In this document: piece after piece, positions 34,969-43,926 of the stretch
How the letters are laid out: every line of letters begins with the position of its first letter
Position numbering within the stretch: the stretch's first letter is position 1
DNA from: JALORV01 sp963780715
Lineage (GTDB): Bacteria; Pseudomonadota; Gammaproteobacteria; Burkholderiales; Burkholderiaceae_F
Direction: 5' to 3'
Length of the DNA stretch: 64,000 nucleotides
Assembly (NCBI GenBank): GCA_963780715.1
Contig: CAWADK010000002.1
Span: 62,001 to 126,000 of the forward strand
Made by a program: the position numbers and the translations under genes
Notes under the pieces: generated by a model
Databases searched by the model: none
What the model was told of the DNA's origin: nothing
The model's input: the letters and a program-made list of their open reading frames with translations, nothing else

Positions 34969-35972
34969 CAGCGGCGCCCGAGGAACCAGAGGAAGACCGG
35001 CACACCGATCAAGGCCGTCAATACGCCCACCGGAAGCTGAAGCGGAGCGAACGCCGTGCGCGCGATGGTGTCGGCGACGACCACCAGCGCGCCGCCGAGC
35101 AGCATCGCGGCCGGAAGCACCACCCGCTGGTCGTTGCCCGCCACCATCCGCACCAGGTGGGGGGCGACGAAGCCGACGAAGCCGACCGCCCCTCCGAGCG
35201 TCACCGCGCTGGCGGTTGCCACGGCCGCGATGAGGATCAGCCGGCGCCGAATGGCCACCACTCGCACGCCCTGCGTGTACGCCTGCAGGTCACCACGCAT
35301 CATCAGGTTGAGTGCGCGCGCATCGGCCCGCGCCAGCACGAGCATCAGTCCGACCAGCGCGAGCGTGACTATGGCCGGCAAAACGTGCGTCGCGCCCGCG
35401 AGGTCTCCCAGCAACCAGAAGACCATCGTGCGCAGCCGGCCATCGGGCGCCAGCGCGAGAACGAGGCTCATCAGCGCCGCCGCGAACGACGCCAGCATGA
35501 CTCCGGTGAGCAGCACCGCGCCGGTGGCCTGTTCGCCCAGCGCGGCCGACGTCGAGTAGAGCGCCCTTCGAGCCAGCAGGAACAGCAGCATCAGCGTCAC
35601 CAACGCACCGCCGATGGCCGCCCCTTGAACCGCGATGGCGGGCAGCCCGAGCGCGAGCGCGAGCAGTGCCGCCACCGCCGCGCCGCCGGAGATGCCGAGC
35701 ACGTAGGGATCGGCCAGGGGATTGCGCAGCAGCGCCTGCAGCAGCGCACCGGAAAGCGCAAGTGCGGCGCCCACCGCAAACCCGGCAAGCGCGCGCGGCA
35801 CGCGCAGGCCGAGCACGATGTCCGCTCCTGGACCCGAGCCTCCCCGGAGCGAGTCCCAGATGTCCGGCAGCGGAATCGCGACACTGCCGGCGCCCAGCGC
35901 AAACGCCAGGCTGAGCACCGTGGCGCCCAGCAGCGCGCACAGCGTCAATGTGGAGGAGACGCGTGGCATCAA
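34968..35972 (-). CDS. btuC: Vitamin B12 ABC transporter permease BtuC-like
   Basis: A 334-residue FecCD/BtuC permease with about ten hydrophobic helices. Landmarks are GLRVPRALAGFAVGAALALSGALLQ (start LRVPRALAG), NPLADPYVLGISGGAA, MVFWLLGDLAGA and GFVGFVAPHLVRM. It overlaps the btuB stop by four bases and touches the btuD start, so the three genes are tightly coupled. Confidence 0.94.
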   Translation of the reverse strand: MMPRVSSTLTLCALLGATVLSLAFALGAGSVAIPLPDIWDSLRGGSGPGADIVLGLRVPRALAGFAVGAALALSGALLQALLRNPLADPYVLGISGGAAVAALLALALGLPAIAVQGAAIGGALVTLMLLFLLARRALYSTSAALGEQATGAVLLTGVMLASFAAALMSLVLALAPDGRLRTMVFWLLGDLAGATHVLPAIVTLALVGLMLVLARADARALNLMMRGDLQAYTQGVRVVAIRRRLILIAAVATASAVTLGGAVGFVGFVAPHLVRMVAGNDQRVVLPAAMLLGGALVVVADTIARTAFAPLQLPVGVLTALIGVPVFLWFLGRR

Positions 35973-37856
35973 TAGCGCAGGTTGATCCCGACGATGGCCG
36001 TGCGAGGCGGCGTGTTGTAGCCACTGACCGACTCGTAGTCGGTGTCGAAGAGATTCTCGACGCGGGCCCGCAGCGTGAGGTTGCCGGACAGACGCCAGGC
36101 GCCGACCAGCCGTACCAGCGTGTAGCTCGCCAGTTGCACGCGCTCAAAGGTGTTGATGTCGAGATCGTCGCGCGGTCCCACGACGGCCACCTCGAGCCCG
36201 GTGCTCCACGGCCCGGGGTCGTAGTCCAGCGCAAGGTTGACGAGCCATGGGGCGCGCCGCAGCAGGCGTTCGCCCGTGGTTTCATTCACGGCCCGCAGGA
36301 GGGTCGCGTTGGCGCCGATGCGCCAAGGGCCACTGCGCCAGTCGCCGCCGAGTTCGAAACCGGTGACGCGCGCTTCGTCGATGTTGCCGGCCCGCATCGT
36401 CGCTGGATCGTAGGCGATCAGGTCGCGGGTGTCGGTCCGGAACAGCGCGGCGCGCAACGACGCAGCGGACCCGACGTACCGCAGGCCGAGCTCGCCGCTC
36501 ACGGAGCGCTCGGGCTCGAGATCGGGATTGCCGAAATACGGAAAGTACAGATCGTTGAAGCTCGGCGCCCGGAACGCGTTGGAAAGCTGCGCCGTGAGAC
36601 GCCACGCCTGGTCGAGCCGGTAGCCATAGGCAAGCAGTCCACTGGTCGCGTTTCCAGTGTCGGAGTACTGGTCGTAGCGAACATTGGCCTGCAGCTGGTG
36701 CGGCCCATGATCGCCGGTCACGCCGACCCAGCCACTGCCCACCGCGCGCTGATAACGCTGCGTGCCGCCCGACGCGGTAGTGTCGTACGAGGTCGACTCG
36801 CCGCTTTGCCGCAGGTACTCGGCACCGGCCTGCGCCATGATCGAATCATCCAGGCGAAAGTCGTTGCTCCATGTGAGCGCGGTGTTGTCCGATGTGAACT
36901 CGCCGTTGTTGAACGACGCCGGATCGCTGGCGGTGTTCGTGCTGCGATCACGGCTCGCGCCAAGCGTCAGCTGCGATGCCCATTTGTCGGTGATCGCCGT
37001 GCGCGCCAGGACGCTCAGCGCACCGAGCCGTGACTCCTCCTCATGCGTCGCGGTCGGCCCGTCTGCCGTGCTGTCGAAGTCCGTTGTGCTGCGGTTGAAC
37101 CAGGCGTTGGCGGCAGACGAGCGTCTCGCCGCTGCGGTAGGTCGCCCCCAGCGAGGCAGACAGATACTGGTTGCCGTCGAGGTCGGCATTGGCACCCGGT
37201 GCAAACGGACCCGGCACCACGCGGTCGGCGTCAATGGCCGAGAACGCCCGGGTCGTTCCACTTCCGAGCGCTCCGCCCAGCCGGACCGGTCCGGCATCGA
37301 CACCGCCGCTCGCGTGGCCATCAAGTGTGCGTCCCTGTCCCGCCTCGGCGCTCAGCGTGAGGCCGGGCGCGGCACCGTTGCGCGTGAAGATCTGCACCAC
37401 GCCGCCAACGGCCGAGGAGCCATACACGCTCGACAGGTTGCCGCGCACGATCTCGATGCGGTCGATGGCATCGAGGGCGATGCCACCCAGCGCCGCGCCT
37501 CCACTCGCGCCGGCGTTCAGCCGGACGCCGTCGACCAGGACCAGGACCTGCGACGAACTCGCACCGCGCAGAAACAGGGACGCCGCCGCACCGCGCCCGC
37601 CGGGCAGCGCAAACTGCACGCCCGTTTCCCGGCTCAGGATCGAGACCAGGTCCGCTGACTGCCAGCGGTCGATTTCCTCACGCGTGATGATCGACGTGGC
37701 GGGCAGCGCGTCGGCGATGGGTTGCGCGGTGCGCGACGGCGTCACGACGGTGCGGGGCAACTCGGAAGCGTCCTGCGCAAAGACGATCGCCGGAACGATG
37801 CAGCCGGCACAGCACAGGAGCGCAGACCTCCTTCTGTGAGGCAGTAAACGCGGCAT
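35969..37856 (-). CDS. btuB: TonB-dependent vitamin B12 receptor BtuB-like, one frameshift
   Basis: Outer-membrane receptor. The N-terminal part (from 37856) has a signal peptide ending in IVFAQ, a TonB-box-like LPRTVVTPSR and the plug domain (VLVLVDGVRLNAG, IEIVRGNLSSVYGSSAVGGVVQI in part). The barrel continues in another frame from AANAWFNRSTTDFD to the closing strand TAIVGINLRY. The frame change fits one extra base at about 37118: dropping it gives SGETL followed by SAANAWF. The protein is otherwise full length, about 628 residues. It is preceded by a cobalamin riboswitch, which strongly supports B12 as ligand. Confidence 0.92.
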
Positions 37857-37974
37857 TTTTCACTCCCGATCCCCGGCCCTCCGCCGGAATGCGTGCGAAC
37901 GCGAACGATCGAGAGTGTGGTGAGCAAGGCACGCAGCGCGCGGCCCGGCTGGCCGGCACCCCGCGGCTCGTCCT

Positions 37975-38190
37975 CCTGTCGATGGCCGGTCTCCGGGCTG
38001 CAGGCCGGGCTCCGCGCCTTCCCACATCGGTCAGCGCCGATGCAGTGGCAAATGCGAAGCGTGCGCAGTACGCGCCTGCTTACCGTTGCGGGGGCAGCAC
38101 AGGTTGAGTCGGACGTCGATACGCCCGCCTCCTGTTTCCCGTTTCACCGAAGGCATTGCTGCCGTCGGCACCATCAACAGGCGCAAGTCT
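37975..38190 (-). promoter_or_regulatory. Cobalamin (AdoCbl) riboswitch upstream of btuB
   Basis: Read on the reverse strand, the hallmark blocks occur in order: GGTGCCGACGG near 38172, GGTGAAACGGGAA near 38140, the core GCCCCCGCAACGGTAA near 38090, GCCACTGC (B12 box region, 38049-38043), GGGAAGGC, and AGCCCGGAGACCGGCC (38000-37985). This is the standard cobalamin aptamer. It lies about 120 bases before the btuB start, so B12 should repress btuBCD. Ends are approximate. Confidence 0.9.
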
Positions 38191-38262
38191 AGCAACGGAT
38201 TCCCCAGCCGCAGCACCGCACTCCGGCGGATCACACGCCGCGCGCGGTGATACGATCATCAG

Positions 38263-38487
38263 ATGACAGAGGACTTCGATCTGCTCGCCACGAAGCTCGC
38301 CGAACTGGCTCGGCTGGTGCAGTCTCTGCGGGCAGAAAACCAGCAATTGCGCGCCCAGCTGACAACGTCGGGCGCAGAACTGGATTCAATGCGGACAAGA
38401 ATCGATGAAGCCGGACGACGCATCGACCAGTTGATGGATCGACTGCCGGCGGCATCGAGCGTCACGGAAGCCCCATGGAACACCTGA
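38263..38487 (+). CDS. Small coiled-coil protein, ZapB-like
   Basis: A 74-residue protein that is almost entirely a predicted coiled coil (LATKLAELARLVQSLRAEN, LRAQLTTSGAELDSMRTRI) with heptad Leu spacing. It overlaps the zapA start by 13 bases. This pairing of a ZapB/TIGR02449-like coiled coil with ZapA is common in beta- and gammaproteobacteria. It probably links ZapA to other divisome parts. Divergent from the btuB riboswitch transcript. Confidence 0.83.
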   Translation: MTEDFDLLATKLAELARLVQSLRAENQQLRAQLTTSGAELDSMRTRIDEAGRRIDQLMDRLPAASSVTEAPWNT

Positions 38488-38774
38488 CGGTCACGATACT
38501 GGAGCGGGAATACCGGCTTGCCTGCACGCCGGAAGAAAAGGATGCCTTGCTCAGTTGCGCATCCTATGTGGATGGCAAGATGCAGGCGATACGCTCCGCC
38601 GGCAAAGTGATGGGCGCAGACCGCGTCGCGGTGATGGCCGCGCTGCAGATCGCGCACGAACTGTTTTCAGCCAGGAGTGCGGATGGGGTCGACGTCGGCG
38701 AATTGCGGCGGCGCGTGCGTGACCTGCTGCACACCTGTGACGAGGCGCTGCTGCCGCAAGAGAAGCTGTTCTGA
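38475..38774 (+). CDS. zapA: Cell division protein ZapA
   Basis: A 99-residue FtsZ-binding protein that bundles protofilaments at the Z ring. It begins MEHLTVTILEREYRLACTPE and has YVDGKMQAIRSAG and VMAALQIAHELF, the usual ZapA N-terminal strand pair and coiled-coil helix. It overlaps the ZapB-like gene and is followed by 6S RNA, the same order as in E. coli (zapA-ssrS). Confidence 0.93.
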   Translation: MEHLTVTILEREYRLACTPEEKDALLSCASYVDGKMQAIRSAGKVMGADRVAVMAALQIAHELFSARSADGVDVGELRRRVRDLLHTCDEALLPQEKLF

Positions 38775-38862
38775 CATCGAGGCTCGCTTGCGCGGTGCGT
38801 GAAGGGCTAGAATGAAATTTGAAGTGGCCAACGCTGGAAAGATCGGTGGCGGCCATGCAAGG

Positions 38863-39042
38863 TTTTCCCTGCGGTGTTCGCGCAAAGGTCTTTTAGTTCC
38901 TTGAACCTATGCGCTTTGCGCTAGGTTGCTGGGCTCGCGTCGTGGTGCGATCGGCACGCGTTTGCTGAACCTAAACGACGCGGCGAGCGACCACCCTGAA
39001 CCGATGGTTCAGGACATCAGGCCGGGCGGCACAGGCGGGGAA
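38863..39042 (+). ncRNA. ssrS: 6S RNA
   Basis: The segment starting TTCCCTGCGGTGTTCGCG and containing CCTTGAACC, GGGCTCGCGTCGTGG, GACGCGGCGAGCGACCACC and CTGAACCGATGGTTCAGG matches betaproteobacterial 6S RNA: the outer closing stem, the large open-promoter-mimicking bubble and paired flanks (CTCGCGTCGTGG with complementary CGACGCGGCGAG). 6S RNA binds sigma-70 RNA polymerase and tunes transcription in stationary phase. It sits directly after zapA, as usual. A TAGAAT at 38808-38813 could be its -10 box. Ends are approximate. Confidence 0.88.
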
Positions 39043-39052
39043 TCAATTCATG

Positions 39053-39077
39053 CTGGCGCCATCACTACCGGCGCCAG
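39053..39077. other. Hairpin after 6S RNA
   Basis: CTGGCGCC (39053-39060) and GGCGCCAG (39070-39077) form a perfect 8-bp stem with a 9-base loop just past the 6S RNA 3' end. There is no T-run, so termination is unsure. The remaining bases up to 39254 hold no recognised gene. Confidence 0.4.
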
Positions 39078-39254
39078 TGCAGTCAACGCCGGAGGCGTCT
39101 GCAAGGCGCCGCCGGTACGGTGGCTCGCAGTCAGCGACTGCGTTGATCCCCGCCCGGCGACAGCAACAATGAAACGTGACAGCGGCGGACAGCGGGTGCC
39201 TTCCCCACTTCGATACCGGACGCAGACCGCGGCCGATTCGCGCGCCATCGCCAC

Positions 39255-39725
39255 ATGAACTACTGGTTGATGAAGTCCGAGCCCGAGGAGTGCTCGATCG
39301 ACGACGCGCTGGCAGCGCCGAAGCACACGGTCCCATGGACCGGCGTCCGCAACTACCAGGCCCGCAACTTCATGCGCGACCAGATGAAGCCAGGCGACGG
39401 GGTGCTCTTCTACCACTCGAGCTGCGCAGAGCCGGGCATCGCCGGCCTCGCCGAAGTTGCAAGCACGCCCTACCCCGATCCCACGCAGTTCGACCGTCGC
39501 AGCAAGTACTACGACGCAGCCTCGAAGCGCGAGGCGCCGCGCTGGTTGCTGGTCGACATCAAGGCCCGCCGCAAGACACGCCTGATCCCGATCGGCGAGC
39601 TGCGGTCGTATCCGCAACTCGCCGACATGGCGGTCCTGCGCCGCGGAAACCGCCTGTCGATCACACCGGTGTCGGCAGACGAGTGGAATTTCATCCGGGA
39701 AACCGTGTTGAAGGAGCGGCGCTGA
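39255..39725 (+). CDS. EVE domain-containing protein
   Basis: A 156-residue EVE/YTH-like (PUA-fold) protein. It opens with MNYWLMKSEPEECSIDD and has VPWTGVRNYQARNFMRDQMKPGDGVLFYHSS (quoted by its parts WTGVRNYQARNFMRD and GDGVLFYHSS), the aromatic cage region of the family. EVE domains bind modified bases in DNA or RNA. Its place after zapA/6S RNA is conserved in betaproteobacteria. The stop overlaps the start of the TauE/SafE gene (TGATG). Confidence 0.92.
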   Translation: MNYWLMKSEPEECSIDDALAAPKHTVPWTGVRNYQARNFMRDQMKPGDGVLFYHSSCAEPGIAGLAEVASTPYPDPTQFDRRSKYYDAASKREAPRWLLVDIKARRKTRLIPIGELRSYPQLADMAVLRRGNRLSITPVSADEWNFIRETVLKERR

Positions 39726-40534
39726 TGGACATCGGCCTGATCATCGCCCTGCTCGCCCTCGGCACGGCAACCGGATTCGCTGCGGGCCTGCTGGGCATCG
39801 GCGGCGGGATGCTGCTGGTGCCCTTCCTGACGCTGCTCTTCACGTGGCGGCAGTATCCGCTCGAGCACATCGTGCACATGGCGATCGCCACGTCGCTGGC
39901 GACGATCCTGTTCACGTCGCTGTCCTCGGTGCGGGCCCACCACGGGCGCGGCGCCGTACTGTGGCCGGTCGTCAAGATCCTGGCGCCCGGAATCCTGATC
40001 GGATCCCTGATCGGCGCCCAGATCGCCGGTCGCCTGCCGACCTTCTGGCTCTCGATGGTGTTCGCGGTCTTTGTAGGGTTCTCGGCCTTCCAGATGCTGC
40101 TCGACCGCAAGCCCAAGCCATCGCGCGAGCTGCCGAAGGGCGCCGGGATGTTCGGCGTCGGCTCCGGTATCGGTTTCATATCGAGCCTGGTCGGCGCCGG
40201 CGGCGGGTTCATTTCGGTGCCATTCATGGTCTGGAGCAACGTCAAGATCCACAACGCCGTAGCTACGTCGGCCGCGCTGGGGTTCCCGATCGCCGCCGCC
40301 GGCACGATCGGCTACATCCTGGCCGGTCAGGGCGCGCCCGGACTCCCGCAGGGAACCTTCGGATTTGTCTACCTGCCAGCGCTCGCAACGATCGCCGCCG
40401 CGAGCATGCTGACCGCCCCGCTCGGCGCGAAGGTGGCGCATTCGCTGGACACCAAGCCGTTGAAGCGGATCTTCGCCAGTCTGCTCTTCGTGCTGGCGGG
40501 TTACATGGCCTACAAGGGCTTCGCCGCCCTCTGA
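39725..40534 (+). CDS. TauE/SafE family anion exporter
   Basis: A 269-residue membrane protein with about eight hydrophobic helices in two repeats. Each half carries the Gly-rich family motif: GFAAGLLGIGGGMLLVP and GFISSLVGAGGGFISVP. The family exports sulfite, sulfoacetate or related organosulfur anions. Start and stop overlap with the EVE gene suggests co-translation. No sulfur metabolism genes lie next to it, so the substrate is open. Confidence 0.9.
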   Translation: MDIGLIIALLALGTATGFAAGLLGIGGGMLLVPFLTLLFTWRQYPLEHIVHMAIATSLATILFTSLSSVRAHHGRGAVLWPVVKILAPGILIGSLIGAQIAGRLPTFWLSMVFAVFVGFSAFQMLLDRKPKPSRELPKGAGMFGVGSGIGFISSLVGAGGGFISVPFMVWSNVKIHNAVATSAALGFPIAAAGTIGYILAGQGAPGLPQGTFGFVYLPALATIAAASMLTAPLGAKVAHSLDTKPLKRIFASLLFVLAGYMAYKGFAAL

Positions 40535-40633
40535 CCCTCGGCCGGAAGGTCGTGCCTGGGCGGCGGCAGCCGCCTTCCCGTCGCCTTCGGCGCGCCGCAT
40601 AATGATGCGCGCAATGGCGCAGGCGGAGCACTT

Positions 40634-41275
40634 ATGACGGCGAGTGAACAGGCGATCAGCGAAATCGGCGATCCGATGGTGCGCGAGCTCGCGACCCGCG
40701 GGCAGGTGCGCGCCTTTCCCAAGAATGCGGTCATCATCAACGAGGGGGACCGGGGCGACAGCCTGTACGTGATCCTGACCGGGCGGGTGAAGGTCTACGT
40801 GTCGGACGATGATGGGCGGGAGATGATCCTCGACATTTACGGCCCGGGCGACTACGTCGGCGAAATGGCGCTCGATGGCCGGCCCCGCTCGGCCTCAGTG
40901 ATGACGCTCGAACCGACGACGTGTTCCGTCGTCACCCGCGATGAGCTTCGCAGCGCGATCAGCGCCAACCCGGATATCGCGATGGCGCTGATTGCAACTC
41001 TGATCGATCGCGCCCGCATTGCCACCGACAACGTCAAGAACCTCGCCTTGATGGATGTCTACGGACGCGTCGCACGCCTGCTGCTGTCGCTTGCCAAGGA
41101 AGATGGCGGCAAGCTCGTGGTGCCGGAGAGGATGACGCAGCAGGACATCGCCGACCGTGTCGGGGCATCGCGCGACATGATCAGCCGGATCTTCAAGGAC
41201 CTGACGATCGGCGGCTACGTCACCATCGAGAACCGCACGATCACGATCCACCGCAAGCCGCCGGCGCGCTGGTGA
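40634..41275 (+). CDS. Crp/Fnr-family transcriptional regulator
   Basis: A 213-residue regulator. The N-terminal cyclic-nucleotide-binding fold is clear (NEGDRGDSLYVILTGRVKVYV, IYGPGDYVGEMALDGRPRSASV, quoted by parts; the GE-x-ALD and RSASV positions match the cAMP-binding segment). A winged helix-turn-helix follows (TQQDIADRVGASRDMISRIFKDL). There are no Fnr-type N-terminal cysteines. With the effector site nearly intact it could answer to a cyclic nucleotide, of interest because a class III cyclase is encoded in this window, but no direct link is shown. Confidence 0.92.
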   Translation: MTASEQAISEIGDPMVRELATRGQVRAFPKNAVIINEGDRGDSLYVILTGRVKVYVSDDDGREMILDIYGPGDYVGEMALDGRPRSASVMTLEPTTCSVVTRDELRSAISANPDIAMALIATLIDRARIATDNVKNLALMDVYGRVARLLLSLAKEDGGKLVVPERMTQQDIADRVGASRDMISRIFKDLTIGGYVTIENRTITIHRKPPARW

Positions 41276-41280
41276 TCGCG

Positions 41281-41303
41281 GGGCCGGTTGCCGGCCCGTG
41301 AAT
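41281..41303 (+). terminator. Weak terminator after Crp/Fnr gene
   Basis: GGGCCGG (41281-41287) pairs with CCGGCCC (41291-41297) around TTG, followed by GTGAATTTT. The T-run is short and displaced, so efficiency is uncertain. It begins 6 bases after the regulator's stop. Confidence 0.45.
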
Positions 41304-41401
41304 TTTCATCATTCCACAGGCAGCAGCCTCGGCTGCGCCGCAAGCGACCGTCGCCTACCGTGTGCTGACCGGGCTGAAACGCCCCGCATACGGAGGCCGT
41401 C

Positions 41402-41614
41402 ATGCACGACCCGACCGCACTGCCCACTCCCCCCGTGGTCCGCAAGCCCCGCCCGGCGCCACGCCGCCGCGAGCGCCTGCCTCTCGGCCTGTTGCTGCTG
41501 GTCGGCGCAGTCGCCGGCGCTGCCTTCATCACCCTGATCGAGACGCCGCTGCCCGAGGAAATCGTGCTGGCCTCGCTCGAACGCGCCCTGGGAGGCGCCA
41601 GCCCGGCGCGCTGA
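41402..41614 (+). CDS. Small single-pass membrane protein, hypothetical
   Basis: A 70-residue protein: a Pro/Arg-rich basic N-terminus, then one hydrophobic helix (PLGLLLLVGAVAGAAFITLI) and a short acidic tail. GGAGG at 41392-41396 stands five bases before the ATG, good support for translation. The family is not recognised. Just downstream, TCTGCGGC/GCCGCAGA (41641-41662) forms a hairpin that may end the transcript. Confidence 0.6.
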   Translation: MHDPTALPTPPVVRKPRPAPRRRERLPLGLLLLVGAVAGAAFITLIETPLPEEIVLASLERALGGASPAR

Positions 41615-41756
41615 TCTGCGCGCGGCCGGCCGTTGTCGAATCTGCGGCATTTCCGCCGCAGAAGACGCCGCTGCTGCCGCCGCCGCACCCGCCTACAGTG
41701 ACCACACAAACCGGCGCGGGCCCACTGGAGCCCCGCAGCCCTGCAAGGAGACCAGC

Positions 41757-42317
41757 ATGACCGACCAGATCATCGTGACCCCCTACGACCCCGCCTGGCC
41801 CGCTCGCTTCCGCGTCGAGTCCCAGCTGATCCACATTGCACTCGCCGACCTCGCCCCCGCAATCGAGCATATCGGCAGCACCTCGGTGCCGGGACTGGCG
41901 GCCAAGCCGGTCATCGACATGCTGGTCGGCGTCCGCTCCCTCACCGAGTTCGAGCGGCATTACGAACGGCTCTGCATCTACGGCTACGAATACATCCCCG
42001 AATACGAGCGCGTGCTGCCGGATCGCCGCTTCTTCAAGCGCGTCGTGCGCGGCGTGCGCACACATCACGTGCATGTCGTCGAACTGAACGGTCTTTACTG
42101 GAATCGCTATCTGAAATTCCGCGACAGCCTGCGCGCCGATAGCTGGCTGGCGGCGCGCTACGCCGAACTGAAGCGTCGACTCGCGGCGCGCTTCCGCTTC
42201 GAGCGCGATGCCTATACCAATGGCAAGACCGGCTTCGTCGAGGCCGTGCTGGCAATGCCCCGGCGCGAATCCGGGCGCAAGGCCGAACTCAGGCCGCAGT
42301 TCGCCTTTGCGGCGTGA
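41757..42317 (+). CDS. GrpB-family protein (nucleotidyltransferase fold)
   Basis: A 186-residue protein of the UPF0157/GrpB family. Typical parts are VTPYDPAWPARFRVE, IEHIGSTSVPGLAAKPVIDMLVGV (parts EHIGSTSVPGLAAKP and IDMLVGV, with the GS and D-x-x nucleotidyltransferase residues) and HVHVVELNG with YLKFRDSLRA. The biochemical role is unknown. AAGGAG lies nine bases before ATG 41757. Its last 29 bases overlap the 3' end of the convergent acyl-CoA synthetase gene. Confidence 0.9.
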   Translation: MTDQIIVTPYDPAWPARFRVESQLIHIALADLAPAIEHIGSTSVPGLAAKPVIDMLVGVRSLTEFERHYERLCIYGYEYIPEYERVLPDRRFFKRVVRGVRTHHVHVVELNGLYWNRYLKFRDSLRADSWLAARYAELKRRLAARFRFERDAYTNGKTGFVEAVLAMPRRESGRKAELRPQFAFAA

Positions 42318-43875
42318 AGGTGGACTTGTAGCGCTCGCGCAGTACGTTCTTCTGCACCTTGCCCATCGTGTTGCGCGGCAGATCCTCGACCACGAACACC
42401 CGCTTGGGTACCTTGTAGTTCGCGATCTTGCCCTTGAGCCTGTCAACGATGTCGGTGGCGTCGATCGCACCGGCCCGACGCGGCACCACGACCGCGGCGA
42501 CGGCTTCGCCGAAATCGGGGTGCGGCAGCCCGATGACCGCGGACTCGACGACGTTGGGCATCTCGTCGATGTAGCCCTCGATCTCCTTCGGGTAGACGTT
42601 GTAGCCGCCGGAAATGATCAGGTCCTTGGAGCGACCCACGAGCGTCAGATAGCCGTCGGGTACGTCCTTTCCGCCGAAGTGGCCGACGTCGCCGGTCTTG
42701 AACCAGCCGTCGGCAGTGAACTCCTCGGCGGTCTTCTCCGGCATGCGCCAGTAGCCCGCGAAGACGTTCGGACCACGCACCTGGACATTGCCCACCTCAC
42801 CGACCGCGCACGCCATCCCGTCATCGCGCACGACCCGCACGTCCACGCCGGGCAGCGGCAGTCCCACGGTGCCGGCAATGCGCGCACCCTGGGCAGCCAG
42901 GTAGGGGTTGGACACCAGCATCACCGTCTCGGACATGCCATAGCGCTCGAGGATGCGATGGCCGGTGCGCTGCTCGAACTCGCGGTGGGTCTCGGCGAGC
43001 AACGGCGCCGAGCCCGAGATGAACAGTCGCATGTTCGCGCAACGCGCCCGGTCGAAGGTAGGCTCGGCGAGCAGCCGCGTGTAGTACGTCGGCACGCCCA
43101 TGAAGACCGTGGAACGGGGCAGCCGCTCCAGCACCTGTGCGGCGTCGAACTTCGGCAGCAGCAGCGTCCTGGCGCCCGCCAGCAGCGCCGCATGCGACGC
43201 CACGAAGAGGCCGTGCACATGAAAGAGCGGCAGTGCATGCAGCAGGACGTCCTGCCGCCCCGCCGCGCGCTCGGCCGCGAAGCCCCAGAACTCGTCCAGC
43301 GTCAGCGCGTTGGCAGCCAGATTCCGATGCGACAGCATCGCGCCCTTGCTGCGGCCGGTCGTGCCTGACGTGTAGAGAATCGCGGCCAGATCGTCCGGCG
43401 CGCATTGCCGTGTCGCAAAGGCGTCGGCATGAGGCGCGGCGGCCTGCAGCAGCGTGCCGTCGCGCGCATCGCCGAGGGTATGCAGATGGCGGCACTTCGC
43501 CCTCCTGGCGAGCGGCTCGATCTCGGCCCGACGGGCCGGAGTACAGACGACGACGTCGGGCTGCGCATCCGACAGGAAGTACTCGATCTCCGACTGCTGA
43601 TAGGCCGTGTTTAGCGGCAGGTAGACCAGCCCGGCCCGCAGCGTCGCCAGATACAGCAGCAGGCACTCGGGAGACTTCTCCACCTGCACCGCGACGCGCG
43701 CGCCCGCCGGCAGGCGCAGCGCGGCCAGCCAGTTGGCGATGCGCCCGCTGGCGTGATGCAGGTCGCGCCAGCTGTAGATCAGGCCATCGGCCGTCTCGAT
43801 GCAGGAAGAGTCGAGATCGGCCGGGAATCGACGCTCGACCAGCGCGTAGAAGTTGGCGTTGTCCATGGTGTTCAT
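42289..43875 (-). CDS. matB: Malonyl-CoA synthetase (MatB-like AMP-forming ligase)
   Basis: A 528-residue ANL-superfamily ligase. The P-loop is LYTSGTTGRSKGAMLSH, followed by FISGSAPLLAETHREFEQRTG (part), YGMSETVML, GYWRMPEKTAEEF, the hinge GRSKDLIISGGYNVYPKEIE and the catalytic Lys region PRNTMGKVQKNVLRE. The N-terminus NANFYALVERRF and these motifs match malonate-CoA ligases. It would activate malonate or methylmalonate to the CoA thioester. Downstream are an enoyl-CoA hydratase-like gene and a Bug receptor on the same strand, a plausible small uptake and activation cluster. Confidence 0.87.
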   Translation of the reverse strand: MNTMDNANFYALVERRFPADLDSSCIETADGLIYSWRDLHHASGRIANWLAALRLPAGARVAVQVEKSPECLLLYLATLRAGLVYLPLNTAYQQSEIEYFLSDAQPDVVVCTPARRAEIEPLARRAKCRHLHTLGDARDGTLLQAAAPHADAFATRQCAPDDLAAILYTSGTTGRSKGAMLSHRNLAANALTLDEFWGFAAERAAGRQDVLLHALPLFHVHGLFVASHAALLAGARTLLLPKFDAAQVLERLPRSTVFMGVPTYYTRLLAEPTFDRARCANMRLFISGSAPLLAETHREFEQRTGHRILERYGMSETVMLVSNPYLAAQGARIAGTVGLPLPGVDVRVVRDDGMACAVGEVGNVQVRGPNVFAGYWRMPEKTAEEFTADGWFKTGDVGHFGGKDVPDGYLTLVGRSKDLIISGGYNVYPKEIEGYIDEMPNVVESAVIGLPHPDFGEAVAAVVVPRRAGAIDATDIVDRLKGKIANYKVPKRVFVVEDLPRNTMGKVQKNVLRERYKSTFTPQRRTAA

Positions 43876-43926
43876 GTGCTGCGGGAACTTGTCGGTCCGA
43901 GATACCGGGGGCAGAGCGTACCCGCG

